A DNA stretch of 64,000 nucleotides from Corynebacterium sp. HS2168-gen11 (GCF_024834075.1 NZ_JANUXR010000005.1:62001-126000), one strand, 5' to 3'; counted from the first letter of the stretch, positions 9,327-18,187 are shown. The notes: a model not told the origin generated them from the letters alone. Program-made: numbers and translations.

Positions 9327-10334
9327 CTACACTAAAAATTCTGCAACGTCGGAAACGATGCGATTCATTAACAGCGGTCCACCAGCACTGGTCCAAACCG
9401 AACCATCAACTGGAATAATGTGATTCTGTTGAAATGCCTGCAGCTGCTGGAATCCAGGCAAATCCCGAGCTTGTAAAATAGCCTGCTTGGCGTCTTCCAC
9501 ACCTGCACTTCCCCCTGCTTGTGGGTTTGTAACAGCCGAGCCGCCCAAGGTGCCAAAGAAAATATAGTCGGCATCGATATCACGAAGATTTTCCAAGGAA
9601 ACCGGATCGGAATGTCCGCGTCCTTCACGGTCCTGCACTGGTGGCCGGCGCAATCCCAAATCGGTTAAAGCCCTGCCAGCTGGCAGTTCTTTGAGAATCA
9701 ATGAAGCACTACTGCCCTGCCAGCGCACCACACTAAAGGTGGCATCGCGGTAATCCTGCAGCTGCGCTTGCACCTTCGCAACATGCGCCTCGTAGTCTTC
9801 AATCACAGCTTCGCCTTCATCCTGCATATTTAAAGCTGCTGCGGTGATGCGCAAATTTACTCGCCAATCGCCACCTGCCCAACCGGTGTATACCACTGGC
9901 GCAATTTGTTCCAAGGCTGCGACCACTGGCGGATTATTATTAACACTCGTGCCGTCAACAAAAATAAGATCTGGTTGTTGGGCGCCGATGGCTTCAAAAT
10001 TGGGTTGCCCAATATTGCCTAATAATGGCACGTCACGAACCCGATCCGCCAAATAATTCGGGGCAGTCATCTGGCCGCGACCTGCTACCGTACCAATTGG
10101 CGTAATTCCAAGAGCCAAGAGATTGTCCAAGGTTGGTTCTGAAAGCGCAACTACTCGCGTTGGATGTTCCGGCACCGTAATTGGGCGATCTTCAATATCG
10201 GTCACCACCCGAGTCTGAGCAGATGCCGCTGGAGCAGTGGATCGACCACTACATGCTTGTAATCCAGTTCCGGCACACGCGAGCGCGAAAAGTTTCAGAA
10301 CATCGCGACGAGTAAGTCGTGTTGGACGTGTCAT
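9327..10334 (-). CDS. Tat-exported FecB-like siderophore-binding lipoprotein
   Basis: Substrate-binding protein of 335 aa. The N-terminus has a twin-arginine motif (TRRDVLK) and a lipobox LQAC with the lipidated cysteine at residue 28, so it should fold before export and be tethered outside the membrane. The mature part is a class III (FecB/FepB) fold: VVTDIEDRPITVPEHPTRVV, VALSEPTLDNLLALG, then DLIFVDG and FFGTLGG. This family binds ferric siderophores, haem or cobalamin. GAGAAGAT precedes the ATG; a longer frame reaching 10436 lacks a signal peptide and was not used. Next in line are two envelope proteins, then the permeases. Confidence 0.88.
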   Translation of the reverse strand: MTRPTRLTRRDVLKLFALACAGTGLQACSGRSTAPAASAQTRVVTDIEDRPITVPEHPTRVVALSEPTLDNLLALGITPIGTVAGRGQMTAPNYLADRVRDVPLLGNIGQPNFEAIGAQQPDLIFVDGTSVNNNPPVVAALEQIAPVVYTGWAGGDWRVNLRITAAALNMQDEGEAVIEDYEAHVAKVQAQLQDYRDATFSVVRWQGSSASLILKELPAGRALTDLGLRRPPVQDREGRGHSDPVSLENLRDIDADYIFFGTLGGSAVTNPQAGGSAGVEDAKQAILQARDLPGFQQLQAFQQNHIIPVDGSVWTSAGGPLLMNRIVSDVAEFLV

Positions 10335-10396
10335 ATCTTCTCTCGTTTCTCTCCACATACGCCAGTTGCTGGCGAAACTGTAGGAAAATGGGAATG

Positions 10397-10440
10397 CCAA
10401 GTGCGTCGATAAGCATTTGCTTGCGTATCGACGCACTTGG
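10397..10440. repeat. Perfect 14-bp inverted repeat with nested stem
   Basis: CCAAGTGCGTCGAT (10397-10410) pairs exactly with 10427-10440, and AAGCA/TGCTT pairs inside the loop. No U-run follows on either strand, so it is not a standard intrinsic terminator. It lies between the propeller protein gene and the binding-protein gene, both on the minus strand. The left arm contains a copy of GCTTNNCGACGC in reverse. Confidence 0.8.
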
Positions 10441-10480
10441 GTGAGTTATCTATATGGCAAAAGATTTCGCACAATCTTTT

Positions 10481-12841
10481 TTAGAATGGAAGGCGAAAAC
10501 CTGGAATTTTGCCGGTCTTGATTGCATTGAAAATACCTGCAGCCAAAGCGCCAAGGGCACCAATGACACCGGTGAGAATCAGTGCAATATGCTGCCAGGT
10601 GCTCAAGCTGGACCAGGAGCTACCGTGGTTGTTACCAGGCTTGTTGCCCATGTATTTATACGCATAAACCTGATCGACCTTGGTATCACCCTTCGCGGTC
10701 GCGGACTTATTCACCACGAAAATGGTGCCATCTTGACCAACCGACACGTGGTTCGCGTTCTTACCGGCTGGCAAATTTGCAACTACTGCATCAGTTGCAG
10801 GATCAATAACGGTCACAGTGCCAGCACCACGGTTGGTGATATACACGCGCTTATCAGCTGGGTTGTAGTGAGCATTCAGCGCATTTGCACCAGTTGGAAT
10901 AGCGGTCGTCACTGCGCCAGTTTCTGCATTCAGCACAACAGTGTTGCCAGAGTTTTGGGAAGCGATATACAGCTTCTTGCGCTCTGGATCATAGGCAACA
11001 CCTGAGGCACCATCGACCTTGTCAGCTGGCAGATCCCAAACGGTAACGTTGTTGTTTGCGTGCAGCTCGACCTTGGCTGCCTTTGGAACTTCACGTGCGG
11101 TGGTAAACAGCAGGCCATTGACAGGATCGAGCTCAAGCGACATCACGCGTTCGAAACCTGGCAAGACGATGGTCGTTTCAACGGCGTCTTTGGAGATGTC
11201 GTAGACATCAATGCCGTGAACATCGCCCTGCTCGGTCTTGCGTGGATTCGAGGCAGAAACATATGCCTTACCAGTTGCTTCATCAACGACAACGTCGCGT
11301 GGGTGTGGAGTGGTGCCTTCGGCGAATTGCTTGACCAGGCTTAAGTCAGACTGCTTGTATACCGCAACGGTGTTGTGGCGAGTATTGGTCACCCAGATCA
11401 ATCCACGCTTGTTATCCAGGCCAATACCATAAGCAGCCAGCACGCCCTTGCCACTGGCATCTTTGGCGGTGATATCAAGGGTTTGCTTAACTTCTAAGGT
11501 CTTTGCATCGAGCTTGTAAATTGCAGAGTTAGCGGTACGGTTGGCACCGGTAACAAAGACTTCACCAGTTGCATCATTGACTGCTGATTGGTACAAACCG
11601 GTTGGCAGTTCGCCATTCAGGCTGGAATATTCTTCCAAGGCAACCGCGTTTTGTGGTGCGTTGACCTTTGTGCCAGTTTCAACAGTAAAGGTCTTGCCGA
11701 GGTGCTCATAGGTCACCAACACTGGTGCACCAAATGGCGCATCTGCTGGAACCTTGACATTTGGCAAGGAAACAACGTGATTGTCAGCTACGACAGCACC
11801 GTTAAACCAGTTGGTACCTTCAATACCAGCAGTTAAGACCTTTGCGCCTTCTGGCAGGTTCACCACTGTTACCGTTGTTGATGCACCTTGTGCAGCATTT
11901 TCACTGATATGTGCATAGACATCGGTGACAACTTTGATGTCTTTTGTCACGCCATCAGCAGTAATTTGCAAGGTGTGAGCACCTGCAATTGCGCTGTTCT
12001 TTGGCAAGACGACGATGGCCTTGAACGTACCGTTCTTACCAACGACAACGGACTCAGCCTTATTAACCTTCTTATGGAATGCATCGTTAAGATCAACAGC
12101 AGTTCCATCGATGGTGGCAGTTGGAGTAGCACCCGCTGTAAAGCCTGGCACTTCTACGCTTACCGCAATCTGACCTGGGGTATAACCGCGACGATCCTGT
12201 GCTGCATAGCCTTTGACGCTTTTGACTTCTGCATCTGATTTCTCAGCCGGTGCAGGAGTTTCAGTACCACCATTGCCTCCCGCATTGGCAGCAATGGTGC
12301 CGCAGTGACCATCGTTTGCACCAGTATTATCAACCTTAAATGGCAGGTGGTAGAAACCTGGACCATTGCCGTCATTACCACCAAGAACGGAAATCACGTG
12401 TTGTCCGTCTGTCAGCTCTTGTGGCAACACAACCGTAACTTCAAACTCGCCAGCTGGGAATAATGCCGCTGGAACTTCAAGCTCAGTAGCGTTTTGAATC
12501 TTCAATCCAGAACCTGCTGCCTGGGCAGCTTCATTCCACTGGTTCTTATTAGCATTAATCTTGACAACCAGATAGCCGTCAGGACGTGCTTCAAGGCCAG
12601 TTGCGCGAATAGTCAGCTTGCCGCCAGCTTTGAAGTTTGTGGTGCTTGCTCCAACAATTTCAATGTCACCTTTGAGCGTGTTTTTCTTGGCGCGTGGTTT
12701 ATTATCAGCACATGTTTGTGTTGTTTCCGCTTGTGCATGTGCAAGCGGTGCGGCAACAACAGCGCCAGATGTGGCAAGAGAAATTGCCATAAAACCTGCA
12801 ATGGCGCGCTGCACTGCTTGCGACTTCAGACGATTGTTCAT
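10481..12841 (-). CDS. Envelope-anchored protein with YncE-type beta-propeller
   Basis: Exported protein of 786 aa. It has a signal peptide cut near AHA-QAE (residue 37), an immunoglobulin-like module (about 52-175), a second and third beta module (about 195-385), then a YncE/NHL-like seven-bladed propeller (about 390-715, with repeated IYKLDAKTLEV, VAVYKQSDLSLV, VTVIDPATDAVV blades), a GSSWSSL linker, one membrane helix (about 750-772) and a short tail ending GFRLPF. There is no LPXTG. It is the first gene of the iron run and is separated from the binding-protein gene by a large inverted repeat. Propellers of this type often bind metal chelates, quinones or haem, but the ligand here is not visible. 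Confidence 0.78.
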   Translation of the reverse strand: MNNRLKSQAVQRAIAGFMAISLATSGAVVAAPLAHAQAETTQTCADNKPRAKKNTLKGDIEIVGASTTNFKAGGKLTIRATGLEARPDGYLVVKINANKNQWNEAAQAAGSGLKIQNATELEVPAALFPAGEFEVTVVLPQELTDGQHVISVLGGNDGNGPGFYHLPFKVDNTGANDGHCGTIAANAGGNGGTETPAPAEKSDAEVKSVKGYAAQDRRGYTPGQIAVSVEVPGFTAGATPTATIDGTAVDLNDAFHKKVNKAESVVVGKNGTFKAIVVLPKNSAIAGAHTLQITADGVTKDIKVVTDVYAHISENAAQGASTTVTVVNLPEGAKVLTAGIEGTNWFNGAVVADNHVVSLPNVKVPADAPFGAPVLVTYEHLGKTFTVETGTKVNAPQNAVALEEYSSLNGELPTGLYQSAVNDATGEVFVTGANRTANSAIYKLDAKTLEVKQTLDITAKDASGKGVLAAYGIGLDNKRGLIWVTNTRHNTVAVYKQSDLSLVKQFAEGTTPHPRDVVVDEATGKAYVSASNPRKTEQGDVHGIDVYDISKDAVETTIVLPGFERVMSLELDPVNGLLFTTAREVPKAAKVELHANNNVTVWDLPADKVDGASGVAYDPERKKLYIASQNSGNTVVLNAETGAVTTAIPTGANALNAHYNPADKRVYITNRGAGTVTVIDPATDAVVANLPAGKNANHVSVGQDGTIFVVNKSATAKGDTKVDQVYAYKYMGNKPGNNHGSSWSSLSTWQHIALILTGVIGALGALAAGIFNAIKTGKIPGFRLPF

Positions 12842-12879
12842 TCTACGACTATCTTCCTTTTGTAAAATATGAACGTACG

Positions 12880-12914
12880 TCGTATATCAGGGCTACCCAG
12901 ACCCTCATATACGA
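12880..12914 (-). promoter_or_regulatory. Inverted repeat upstream of the propeller protein gene (candidate operator)
   Basis: TCGTATATCAGGG (12880-12892) pairs with 12902-12914 with one mismatch across a 9-bp spacer. It lies about 40 bp upstream of the ATG, where a promoter is expected. It does not match the DtxR consensus (TTAGGTTAGCCTAACCTAA), which I could not find near this gene. Confidence 0.45.
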
Positions 12915-13850
12915 AATGAAAAGTGAATTCTGCCACCGCATGGCTGAATCCGGTAAGTGTGTGATCGAGAATTACGCTGCACTCCAATGTAAATTTTCAG
13001 GTGCGCGCTGAGGCTAAATGCTAGGCAAAACTTTGCCATAAAGAAAGGGTACCCTTAGTTTCATACCCCCACACTAAAAGCTTTCTACCAGCACCACAGA
13101 TATCAGAATCAAACTTTCGGATGATTTTACGACAATCTATTCAATAAGGTGTTGGCGTACTTTTGCGTTGGAATATATCTGAAAAATATTTCGACATTAT
13201 TTAAATTGTGCACCACTAGAATGGAAACTGATGTTTACCACTGTTACCCCCGTTATATTTACAGTGGTCAAACTATGCGCTGATTGCTCGGATGGTTGCA
13301 ACGACAATAGTGCCCTTCAAATGAAGCCCGCACGAGCAGCGGCACAAAAGTGCAAAGAGCTCAAACCAAGTGCCATCTCTGGCAGCGTCACAAGCCGTTC
13401 GCACATATATCCACACAACGCTGCCAAAAGCTACGAGCCTACATTCGACCCCTTTCCCCGACAGCAGTATCCCCTGCTATATACGCTGCATAACAGCACC
13501 TGCTTGACGACGCCGCTTACCACACGTTCACCCATGCAGCGACGTTCATTCAACCCAACATACACACAGGCGCATGGAACTGTACGGAAAACTTTGATGC
13601 GCGGAGTAGTTGATTCGCGCAGACATATCCTCACACTGACAAACTAAGGAAAGTTCAGCAACAGTGTAAACGCTTCAGAAAAATTCCATCACCCACACAC
13701 GATGTCTCACCACAACAATGCTGGCACATACAAGAACCACGATAGTTTATAACGAAAATTGCCATACACCATGCTCAACAAACAATGAGGACGCACGACA
13801 TATTCACACTATTGTGCAGATTAGTACATATCCTTGGCAGCGATTATTAC
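12915..13850. other. Gene-free stretch between the iron run and the Fes-side genes
   Basis: About 930 bp in which I see no believable gene. A plus-strand frame at 13231-13647 has no start signal and an unnatural composition. One copy of GCTTNNCGACGC is at 13502-13513. The region should hold the divergent promoters of the iron locus. Confidence 0.5.
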
Positions 13851-13881
13851 ACTTTCTTCAAGGTTCATGCTTGAAGAAAGT
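13851..13881 (+). repeat. Strong 12-bp hairpin upstream of the carrier-like ORF
   Basis: ACTTTCTTCAAG (13851-13862) pairs exactly with CTTGAAGAAAGT (13870-13881) across a 7-nt loop. No U-run follows on either strand. It lies about 60 bp upstream of a TACAAT -10 candidate (13941-13946), so it could be an operator or a leftover terminator. Confidence 0.6.
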
Positions 13882-13955
13882 ACGTCTTTCGGATAGTTTT
13901 AGAACCATACAAATATTCAGTTCGTTTTTATTTTACGCAATACAATTTAATATTT

Positions 13956-14609
13956 ATGCAAGTATCAACGTTTGAAAAACCATCGATGCACAGAGGTAAT
14001 TCTTCCTTAGCTCAATTCCCATCTCTGTTCATTACCGATACAGGCGATGGTATCGATGCCGCTTGCGGGGAATATTTCAGTGCCTCTGACACCACATTCA
14101 CTTGCTGGGACAGAGCTGAGATAGTGCCAAGCACTTACAGGGAGGCGTGTGCAGACATGTCTACCCCTGCCTCATCAACGATTACAGCTACGACACACCT
14201 GACGACTAGATGCCAGCAACGAAGAAGTGACTTGGGAATATTTGTCAAAGTATGTACGCGTATTGATCCACGAATACCTGGATGCCACAACACAAATTTT
14301 TATCCTCACTTAGAAGCGTTGGATGCGTCGTCAAGCGCTCAAGAGTTGCTGCTTCGATTGTCTGAAAGAACTGATATGTCATATTTGAGTATTGAAACAA
14401 TGATCCACAATTTTGCTGCCACGTTAGAGTGCGAGCCTGCTGCTTTCACCGGTGAGACGAATCTTGTCGATGCTAGCTTAGATTCCTTGCGGATGATCGT
14501 GCCGGGCGAAACGCGTCGGACCGAGAGCTTCAGTGGTGAATTGCACGATTTATTTGCGCTGACTAGTGGTGACCACTGGCAAGAATATTGCACTGTTCCG
14601 AAGGCGTAA
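13956..14609 (+). CDS. ORF ending in an aryl-carrier-protein-like domain
   Basis: Frame of 217 aa whose last 77 residues look like the aryl carrier domain of isochorismatase-type siderophore proteins (EntB/DhbB). ETNLVDASLDSLRMI matches the NLxDxGLDSxRMM signature with the serine that accepts phosphopantetheine, and FSGELHDLF plus a DHWQEY ending match the last helices. The usual glycine is serine, and RMMxLxxxW is altered to RMIVPGET, so the domain may be decaying. The first 140 residues match nothing I know and lack the isochorismatase fold. TACAAT at 13941-13946 would allow a leaderless start at 13956. An ATG at 14376 would instead give a standalone 77-aa carrier. The Fes-type gene follows after 9 bp. 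Confidence 0.5.
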   Translation: MQVSTFEKPSMHRGNSSLAQFPSLFITDTGDGIDAACGEYFSASDTTFTCWDRAEIVPSTYREACADMSTPASSTITATTHLTTRCQQRRSDLGIFVKVCTRIDPRIPGCHNTNFYPHLEALDASSSAQELLLRLSERTDMSYLSIETMIHNFAATLECEPAAFTGETNLVDASLDSLRMIVPGETRRTESFSGELHDLFALTSGDHWQEYCTVPKA

Positions 14610-14618
14610 CCAGCAGCG

Positions 14619-15830
14619 ATGTTTCTCACTGATACTAAAATCCTTGCCAATGCAGCAAGTGCTCACGATCCAGCCGCGTATCTGCGCACTGTCGCCGAGC
14701 ATGGCCTGCCGCTGTGTGATCCGGCTTCTTCGCAGATGACATTCCTCTTTGATGCTGCGCATACCGACGAATACTGTCAAAGCAAGCAGCCAATTACTGA
14801 AGTGCACCTGTGGATTAATCGGCTCACCGATAAACATCTGCATGCAACTGGGGTGATGCAGCAAGTCAGCGCCACCAGCTGGTGGGTGCGCACAGTATCA
14901 GTACCACCAAACTTACGGAGTTCCTACTGTTTCCGTGTCAATGCAGGACAACATCGTCCACCAGGGCATAATACCTATCCACACTACCGTGATCCGCATG
15001 CTCGCAGTGGCACGTTTATCGCAGCTGGCGCGCACCACGGACTATCGTTGCTCTATGGCCAAGCCGAGCAGCCGCATCCACTCTGGTCGTTAAATCTTTC
15101 GCAGCAGCGCCACCAAACACTTCACGAAGGCGAATATCCTCTCTTTTGGTATGCGCCAGCACAACCATTTCAAAATTTGCCTCTCATTGTGCTTTACGAC
15201 GCCGACATCTGGTTTACCCGCCTGCATCTCGACGCCGTGCTCGACCACGCAATTGCAACCGGTGCGATACCGCCGTGTTGCATTCTCGGGATTGGATTTT
15301 CCACACCACGGGCACGCAAAGAATACTTCACGGCCGATACTGAACGATTAATCCATGATTTAGCAGCATTGACTCACCAAGCAGCAACCTTACTTTCCAA
15401 ACAAGGTGGAAGTTTGGCCGATATTCCTCCAATTCTGATCGGCCAGAGTTTAGGAGCATTAGCGGCCTTGCGAATTGCATTGATGCGTCGTAACGCTGTG
15501 AGCACCATTATTGCCAGTTCGCCTTCGTTTTGGTGGCATCCAGGAGAGCATGCCTACCCTGCCGATTTGCAACATATCGCGACCCCGTGGATCACCGATC
15601 TGTTACTGGCTGCTGATAATGCTGAATCGTGGCCCATGCTATATCTCAATATCGGGCTACGAGAAGGCTTGCTCGCTATGCACTGTCAGGGGTTTTCGCT
15701 GGCAGCGCACCACAAACATTGGGACCACCGACTCCACGTCACCGATGGTGGGCATGATATGGCCTGGTGGCGTGAAGTTGTGCTTGATCAACTCGCCATG
15801 GTTGTTTCCCAACTACCACCAGCACACTAG
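14619..15830 (+). CDS. fes: Enterochelin esterase-like siderophore hydrolase
   Basis: Protein of 403 aa that would hydrolyse a ferric tri-ester siderophore in the cytoplasm to release iron. It has the two-part Fes layout. The N-terminal enterochelin-esterase domain (about 30-150) contains VHLWINRLTDKH, WWVRTVSVP and SSYCFRVN. The C-terminal alpha/beta hydrolase has a VLYDADIWF strand, the nucleophile elbow GQSLGALAALR (Ser277) and a late GGHDMAWW histidine (His379). Length equals the family norm. It lies 9 bp after the carrier-like ORF and diverges from the uptake run. A catecholate substrate is the likely reading, based on family and context; the substrate itself is not shown by sequence. 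Confidence 0.85.
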   Translation: MFLTDTKILANAASAHDPAAYLRTVAEHGLPLCDPASSQMTFLFDAAHTDEYCQSKQPITEVHLWINRLTDKHLHATGVMQQVSATSWWVRTVSVPPNLRSSYCFRVNAGQHRPPGHNTYPHYRDPHARSGTFIAAGAHHGLSLLYGQAEQPHPLWSLNLSQQRHQTLHEGEYPLFWYAPAQPFQNLPLIVLYDADIWFTRLHLDAVLDHAIATGAIPPCCILGIGFSTPRARKEYFTADTERLIHDLAALTHQAATLLSKQGGSLADIPPILIGQSLGALAALRIALMRRNAVSTIIASSPSFWWHPGEHAYPADLQHIATPWITDLLLAADNAESWPMLYLNIGLREGLLAMHCQGFSLAAHHKHWDHRLHVTDGGHDMAWWREVVLDQLAMVVSQLPPAH

Positions 15831-16096
15831 CATTCGCAGCTACGAGGCAAGGATCCGCATGAATCGTTCTAGCTATGCAATGTGCAAAGTTGCGAAGTGG
15901 CGAAGTCTATTGTTGATGTGGCACAGTTTTCATGATGCATGAAACACTGCCTCAGCCAAGTTAAGACAGTTCAGGCAGCGTACAATTCTGCGTCTTTCGT
16001 AGAGCCGAAAACTGGTGAATATAGCCACTCAATAGAGTTTCTGCAGTGAACTCCCCACGCACAGTCCCTTGAATCGCTTAAAATTTTTGTGAGCTT
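15831..16096. other. Gene-free stretch downstream of fes
   Basis: I see no gene and no clear fes terminator here. Short frames on both strands lack coding character. Confidence 0.45.
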
Positions 16097-16297
16097 TTAA
16101 ATTGTCTGTGTCTTCTTTTCGATTCGGTGTCCACCATTTGAGGCAAAACGTGAAACCTTTGGCAGAACTTTCCCAATACGTGTTCCTGTGACACGTAACT
16201 GCCCGTCGCGAAATCCTGCCACCATGTAGTCAAAAGTATTTTCACGGTGCAAGTTTTCCTCGTCGATCACTTTGCCAAGTTCTTCCCAATAGGTTTT
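16097..16297 (-). pseudogene. Probable 3' remnant of an unidentified gene
   Basis: A 66-codon open frame bounded by stops. Its translation has the composition of a real protein (it contains EELGKVIDEENLHREN, YMVAGFRDGQLRVTGTRIG and KVLPKVSRFA). A stop precedes it, so it has no intact start beyond internal ATG/GTG codons. Segments upstream in other frames look partly protein-like, suggesting a frameshifted gene. I cannot name the family. It sits in the junction between the iron locus and the S10 operon, a place where insertions and losses have clearly occurred. Confidence 0.35.
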
Positions 16298-16431
16298 TCA
16301 ATATAGCACTGTCATTCTTCAGCAACACCGACTTTGCCGAAAGTATGTTGCATCCCAACTGAAGTTGGTGGACGCAGATGGCGTCGAAAAGCTTTCACTG
16401 CGCTACACCCATGCCCGCTTGCTGGCATAGC

Positions 16432-16473
16432 AAAAACCTGCAGCCCCTCGGAGTGAGGTTGCTGCAGGTTTTT
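16432..16473 (-). terminator. Terminator of the S10 operon (rpsJ to rpsQ)
   Basis: A 13-bp stem AAAAACCTGCAGC / GCTGCAGGTTTTT with a further CCTC/GAGG pairing in the loop, 33 bp beyond the rpsQ stop. It has U-runs on both strands, so it could also stop transcripts coming from the fes side. Confidence 0.85.
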
Positions 16474-16505
16474 GAGTTCAGGTTTTTACCACTTATGGCA
16501 AAGAA

Positions 16506-16784
16506 TTAGCGTGCCTTCTCGATGATCTCAACGAGACGGAAGTGCTTGTCCTTTGACAATGGGCGGGTCTCCTCGATCTTGACGAGGTCGCCAACGCCGG
16601 CGATCTCGTTCTCGTCGTGAGCCTTTACCTTGGAGTTGCTACGGATGGTCTTGCCGTACAGGCCGTGCTGACGACGGTCTTCCAGCTCGACAACGATTGT
16701 CTTCTGCATCTTGTCAGAAACAACGTATCCGGTGCGTACTTTACGTGCGCCCTTTTCTTGCTTGTTCACGTTTGCCTCACTCAT
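16506..16784 (-). CDS. rpsQ: 30S ribosomal protein S17
   Basis: Protein of 92 aa, an early 16S rRNA-binding protein. The sequence [19 protein letters not shown] at its start, then [25 protein letters not shown], identifies S17. It starts 2 nt after rpmC and is the last gene of the S10 operon here, followed by a strong terminator. In many genomes rplN would follow directly. Confidence 0.97.
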   Translation of the reverse strand: MSEANVNKQEKGARKVRTGYVVSDKMQKTIVVELEDRRQHGLYGKTIRSNSKVKAHDENEIAGVGDLVKIEETRPLSKDKHFRLVEIIEKAR

Positions 16785-16786
16785 AA

Positions 16787-17017
16787 TTAAGCCTCAGCTC
16801 CCGGAACAACAGACAGGCCCAGCTCGCGCTCGCGGATTACTGTGAGAATGCGGGCGATGTCGTGCTTGACCGTGCGCAGGCGACGGTTATTGGTCAGCTG
16901 GCCAGTAGCAGCTTGGAAGCGCAAGTTGAAAAGCTCTTCCTTTGCTTCTGCCAGACGGGTTGCAAGCTCCTCAGCGTTGAGCTCACGAAGCTCGTGTGCG
17001 GGGGTACCGTTAGCCAT
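16787..17017 (-). CDS. rpmC: 50S ribosomal protein L29
   Basis: Protein of 76 aa near the tunnel exit of the 50S subunit. [27 protein letters not shown] and the following [20 protein letters not shown] are typical L29. Its ATG overlaps the rplP stop by one base (TAATG), so the two are probably translationally coupled. Confidence 0.97.
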   Translation of the reverse strand: MANGTPAHELRELNAEELATRLAEAKEELFNLRFQAATGQLTNNRRLRTVKHDIARILTVIRERELGLSVVPGAEA

Positions 17018-17433
17018 TAGAACTGGTCCTCCTTCTTAACGATACGAACCTTGCAAGGCAGCTTCTGGCCTGCGCGACGCAGAGCCTCGAGAGCCATAGC
17101 CTCGTTCGGGTAGCTCATCTCAAAAAGGATGCGACCCGGCTTGACGTTTGCGATCCACTTCTCAACAGGACCCTTACCGGAACCCATACGAACGCCGAGT
17201 GGCTTCTGGGTCAAAGGACGGTCTGGGAAGATGTTGATCCATACCTTACCACCACGCTTGACGTGGCGGTTGATTGCAATACGTGCAGACTCGATCTGAC
17301 GGTTGGTGATGTATGCAGGCTCAAGTGCCTGGATAGCGTAGTCACCGAAGTTGATGCGGTTACCGCCCTTGGAAACACCATCACGGTGTGGACGGTGCTG
17401 GCGACGGTATTTCACGCGCTTTGGAATAAGCAT
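17017..17433 (-). CDS. rplP: 50S ribosomal protein L16
   Basis: Protein of 138 aa that helps form the A-site tRNA contact region of the 50[16 protein letters not shown] at the start and [21 protein letters not shown] (shared by all L16) fix the identity. It follows rpsC by 5 nt and overlaps rpmC by one base. Confidence 0.97.
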   Translation of the reverse strand: MLIPKRVKYRRQHRPHRDGVSKGGNRINFGDYAIQALEPAYITNRQIESARIAINRHVKRGGKVWINIFPDRPLTQKPLGVRMGSGKGPVEKWIANVKPGRILFEMSYPNEAMALEALRRAGQKLPCKVRIVKKEDQF

Positions 17434-17438
17434 AGGTA

Positions 17439-18185
17439 TTAGCCCTCCTGCTTCTGTTCAGCGCGCTGACGACGCTGGCCACCACGACGCGGACGTGCGT
17501 TGCGGTCACCGCGGCCACGGCGCTCTGCTGGTGCGTTGATTTCGCTTTCGCGACGGCCACCGACGACGTCACCCTTGTAGATCCATACCTTTACGCCAAT
17601 GCGGCCGAAGGTGGTGTGAGCTTCATAGGTGCCGTAATCAATTTCTGCGCGAAGGGTGTGCAGTGGAACGCGACCTTCATGGTAACGCTCGGTACGAGAC
17701 ATTTCGGCACCGCCGAGACGACCCGAGCACTGAACCTTAATACCCTTGACGTGTGGCTGACGCATAGCGCCTTGGATAGCCTTACGCATAGCGCGACGGA
17801 ATGCAACACGGTTGGTGAGCTGTTCAGCCACAGACTGAGCAACCAACTGTGCGTTTGCATCGATGTTCTTAACCTCGAGGATGTTCAAAGCAACCTGCTT
17901 GCCGGTGAGCTTTTCCAGCTCGCCACGCAAACGGTCAGCTTCGGAACCACGACGGCCAATCACAATGCCCGGACGAGCAGTGTGGATATCGACGCGAACG
18001 CGGTCACGGGTACGCTCGATGACAACATCAGCGATACCTGCACGGTCGAGGGTCTTTACGAGGTACGCGCGGACTTTGATGTCTTCCGCGAGGTACTCTG
18101 CGTAGTTCTTATCGGCGAACCAGTGGGACTTCCATTCGGAAGTAATGCCCAATCGGAGGCCGTGTGGGTGAATCTTCTGTCCCAC
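17439..18185 (-). CDS. rpsC: 30S ribosomal protein S3
   Basis: Protein of 248 aa with an N-terminal KH domain ([18 protein letters not shown], about residues 75-95) and the S3 C-terminal domain ([20 protein letters not shown]). It forms part of the mRNA entry pore. The tail after residue 215 is Arg/Gly/Gln-rich and disordered-looking, as in other actinobacteria. It begins 2 nt after rplV. Confidence 0.97.
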   Translation of the reverse strand: MGQKIHPHGLRLGITSEWKSHWFADKNYAEYLAEDIKVRAYLVKTLDRAGIADVVIERTRDRVRVDIHTARPGIVIGRRGSEADRLRGELEKLTGKQVALNILEVKNIDANAQLVAQSVAEQLTNRVAFRRAMRKAIQGAMRQPHVKGIKVQCSGRLGGAEMSRTERYHEGRVPLHTLRAEIDYGTYEAHTTFGRIGVKVWIYKGDVVGGRRESEINAPAERRGRGDRNARPRRGGQRRQRAEQKQEG

Positions 18186-18187
18186 GG

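Noticed and set aside
7057..12841. HtaA-type haem-binding domains in the iron-locus envelope proteins
   Set aside because: I looked for the conserved HtaA domain pattern used by HtaA, HtaB and ChtA and could not find it. The modules seem different, so I did not name the genes hta or cht.
13231..13647. 138-aa plus-strand frame in the iron-locus gap
   Set aside because: Composition is unlike a real protein (Ser/Thr/His/Arg/Cys mixture without structure), there is no start signal, and shorter frames overlap it.
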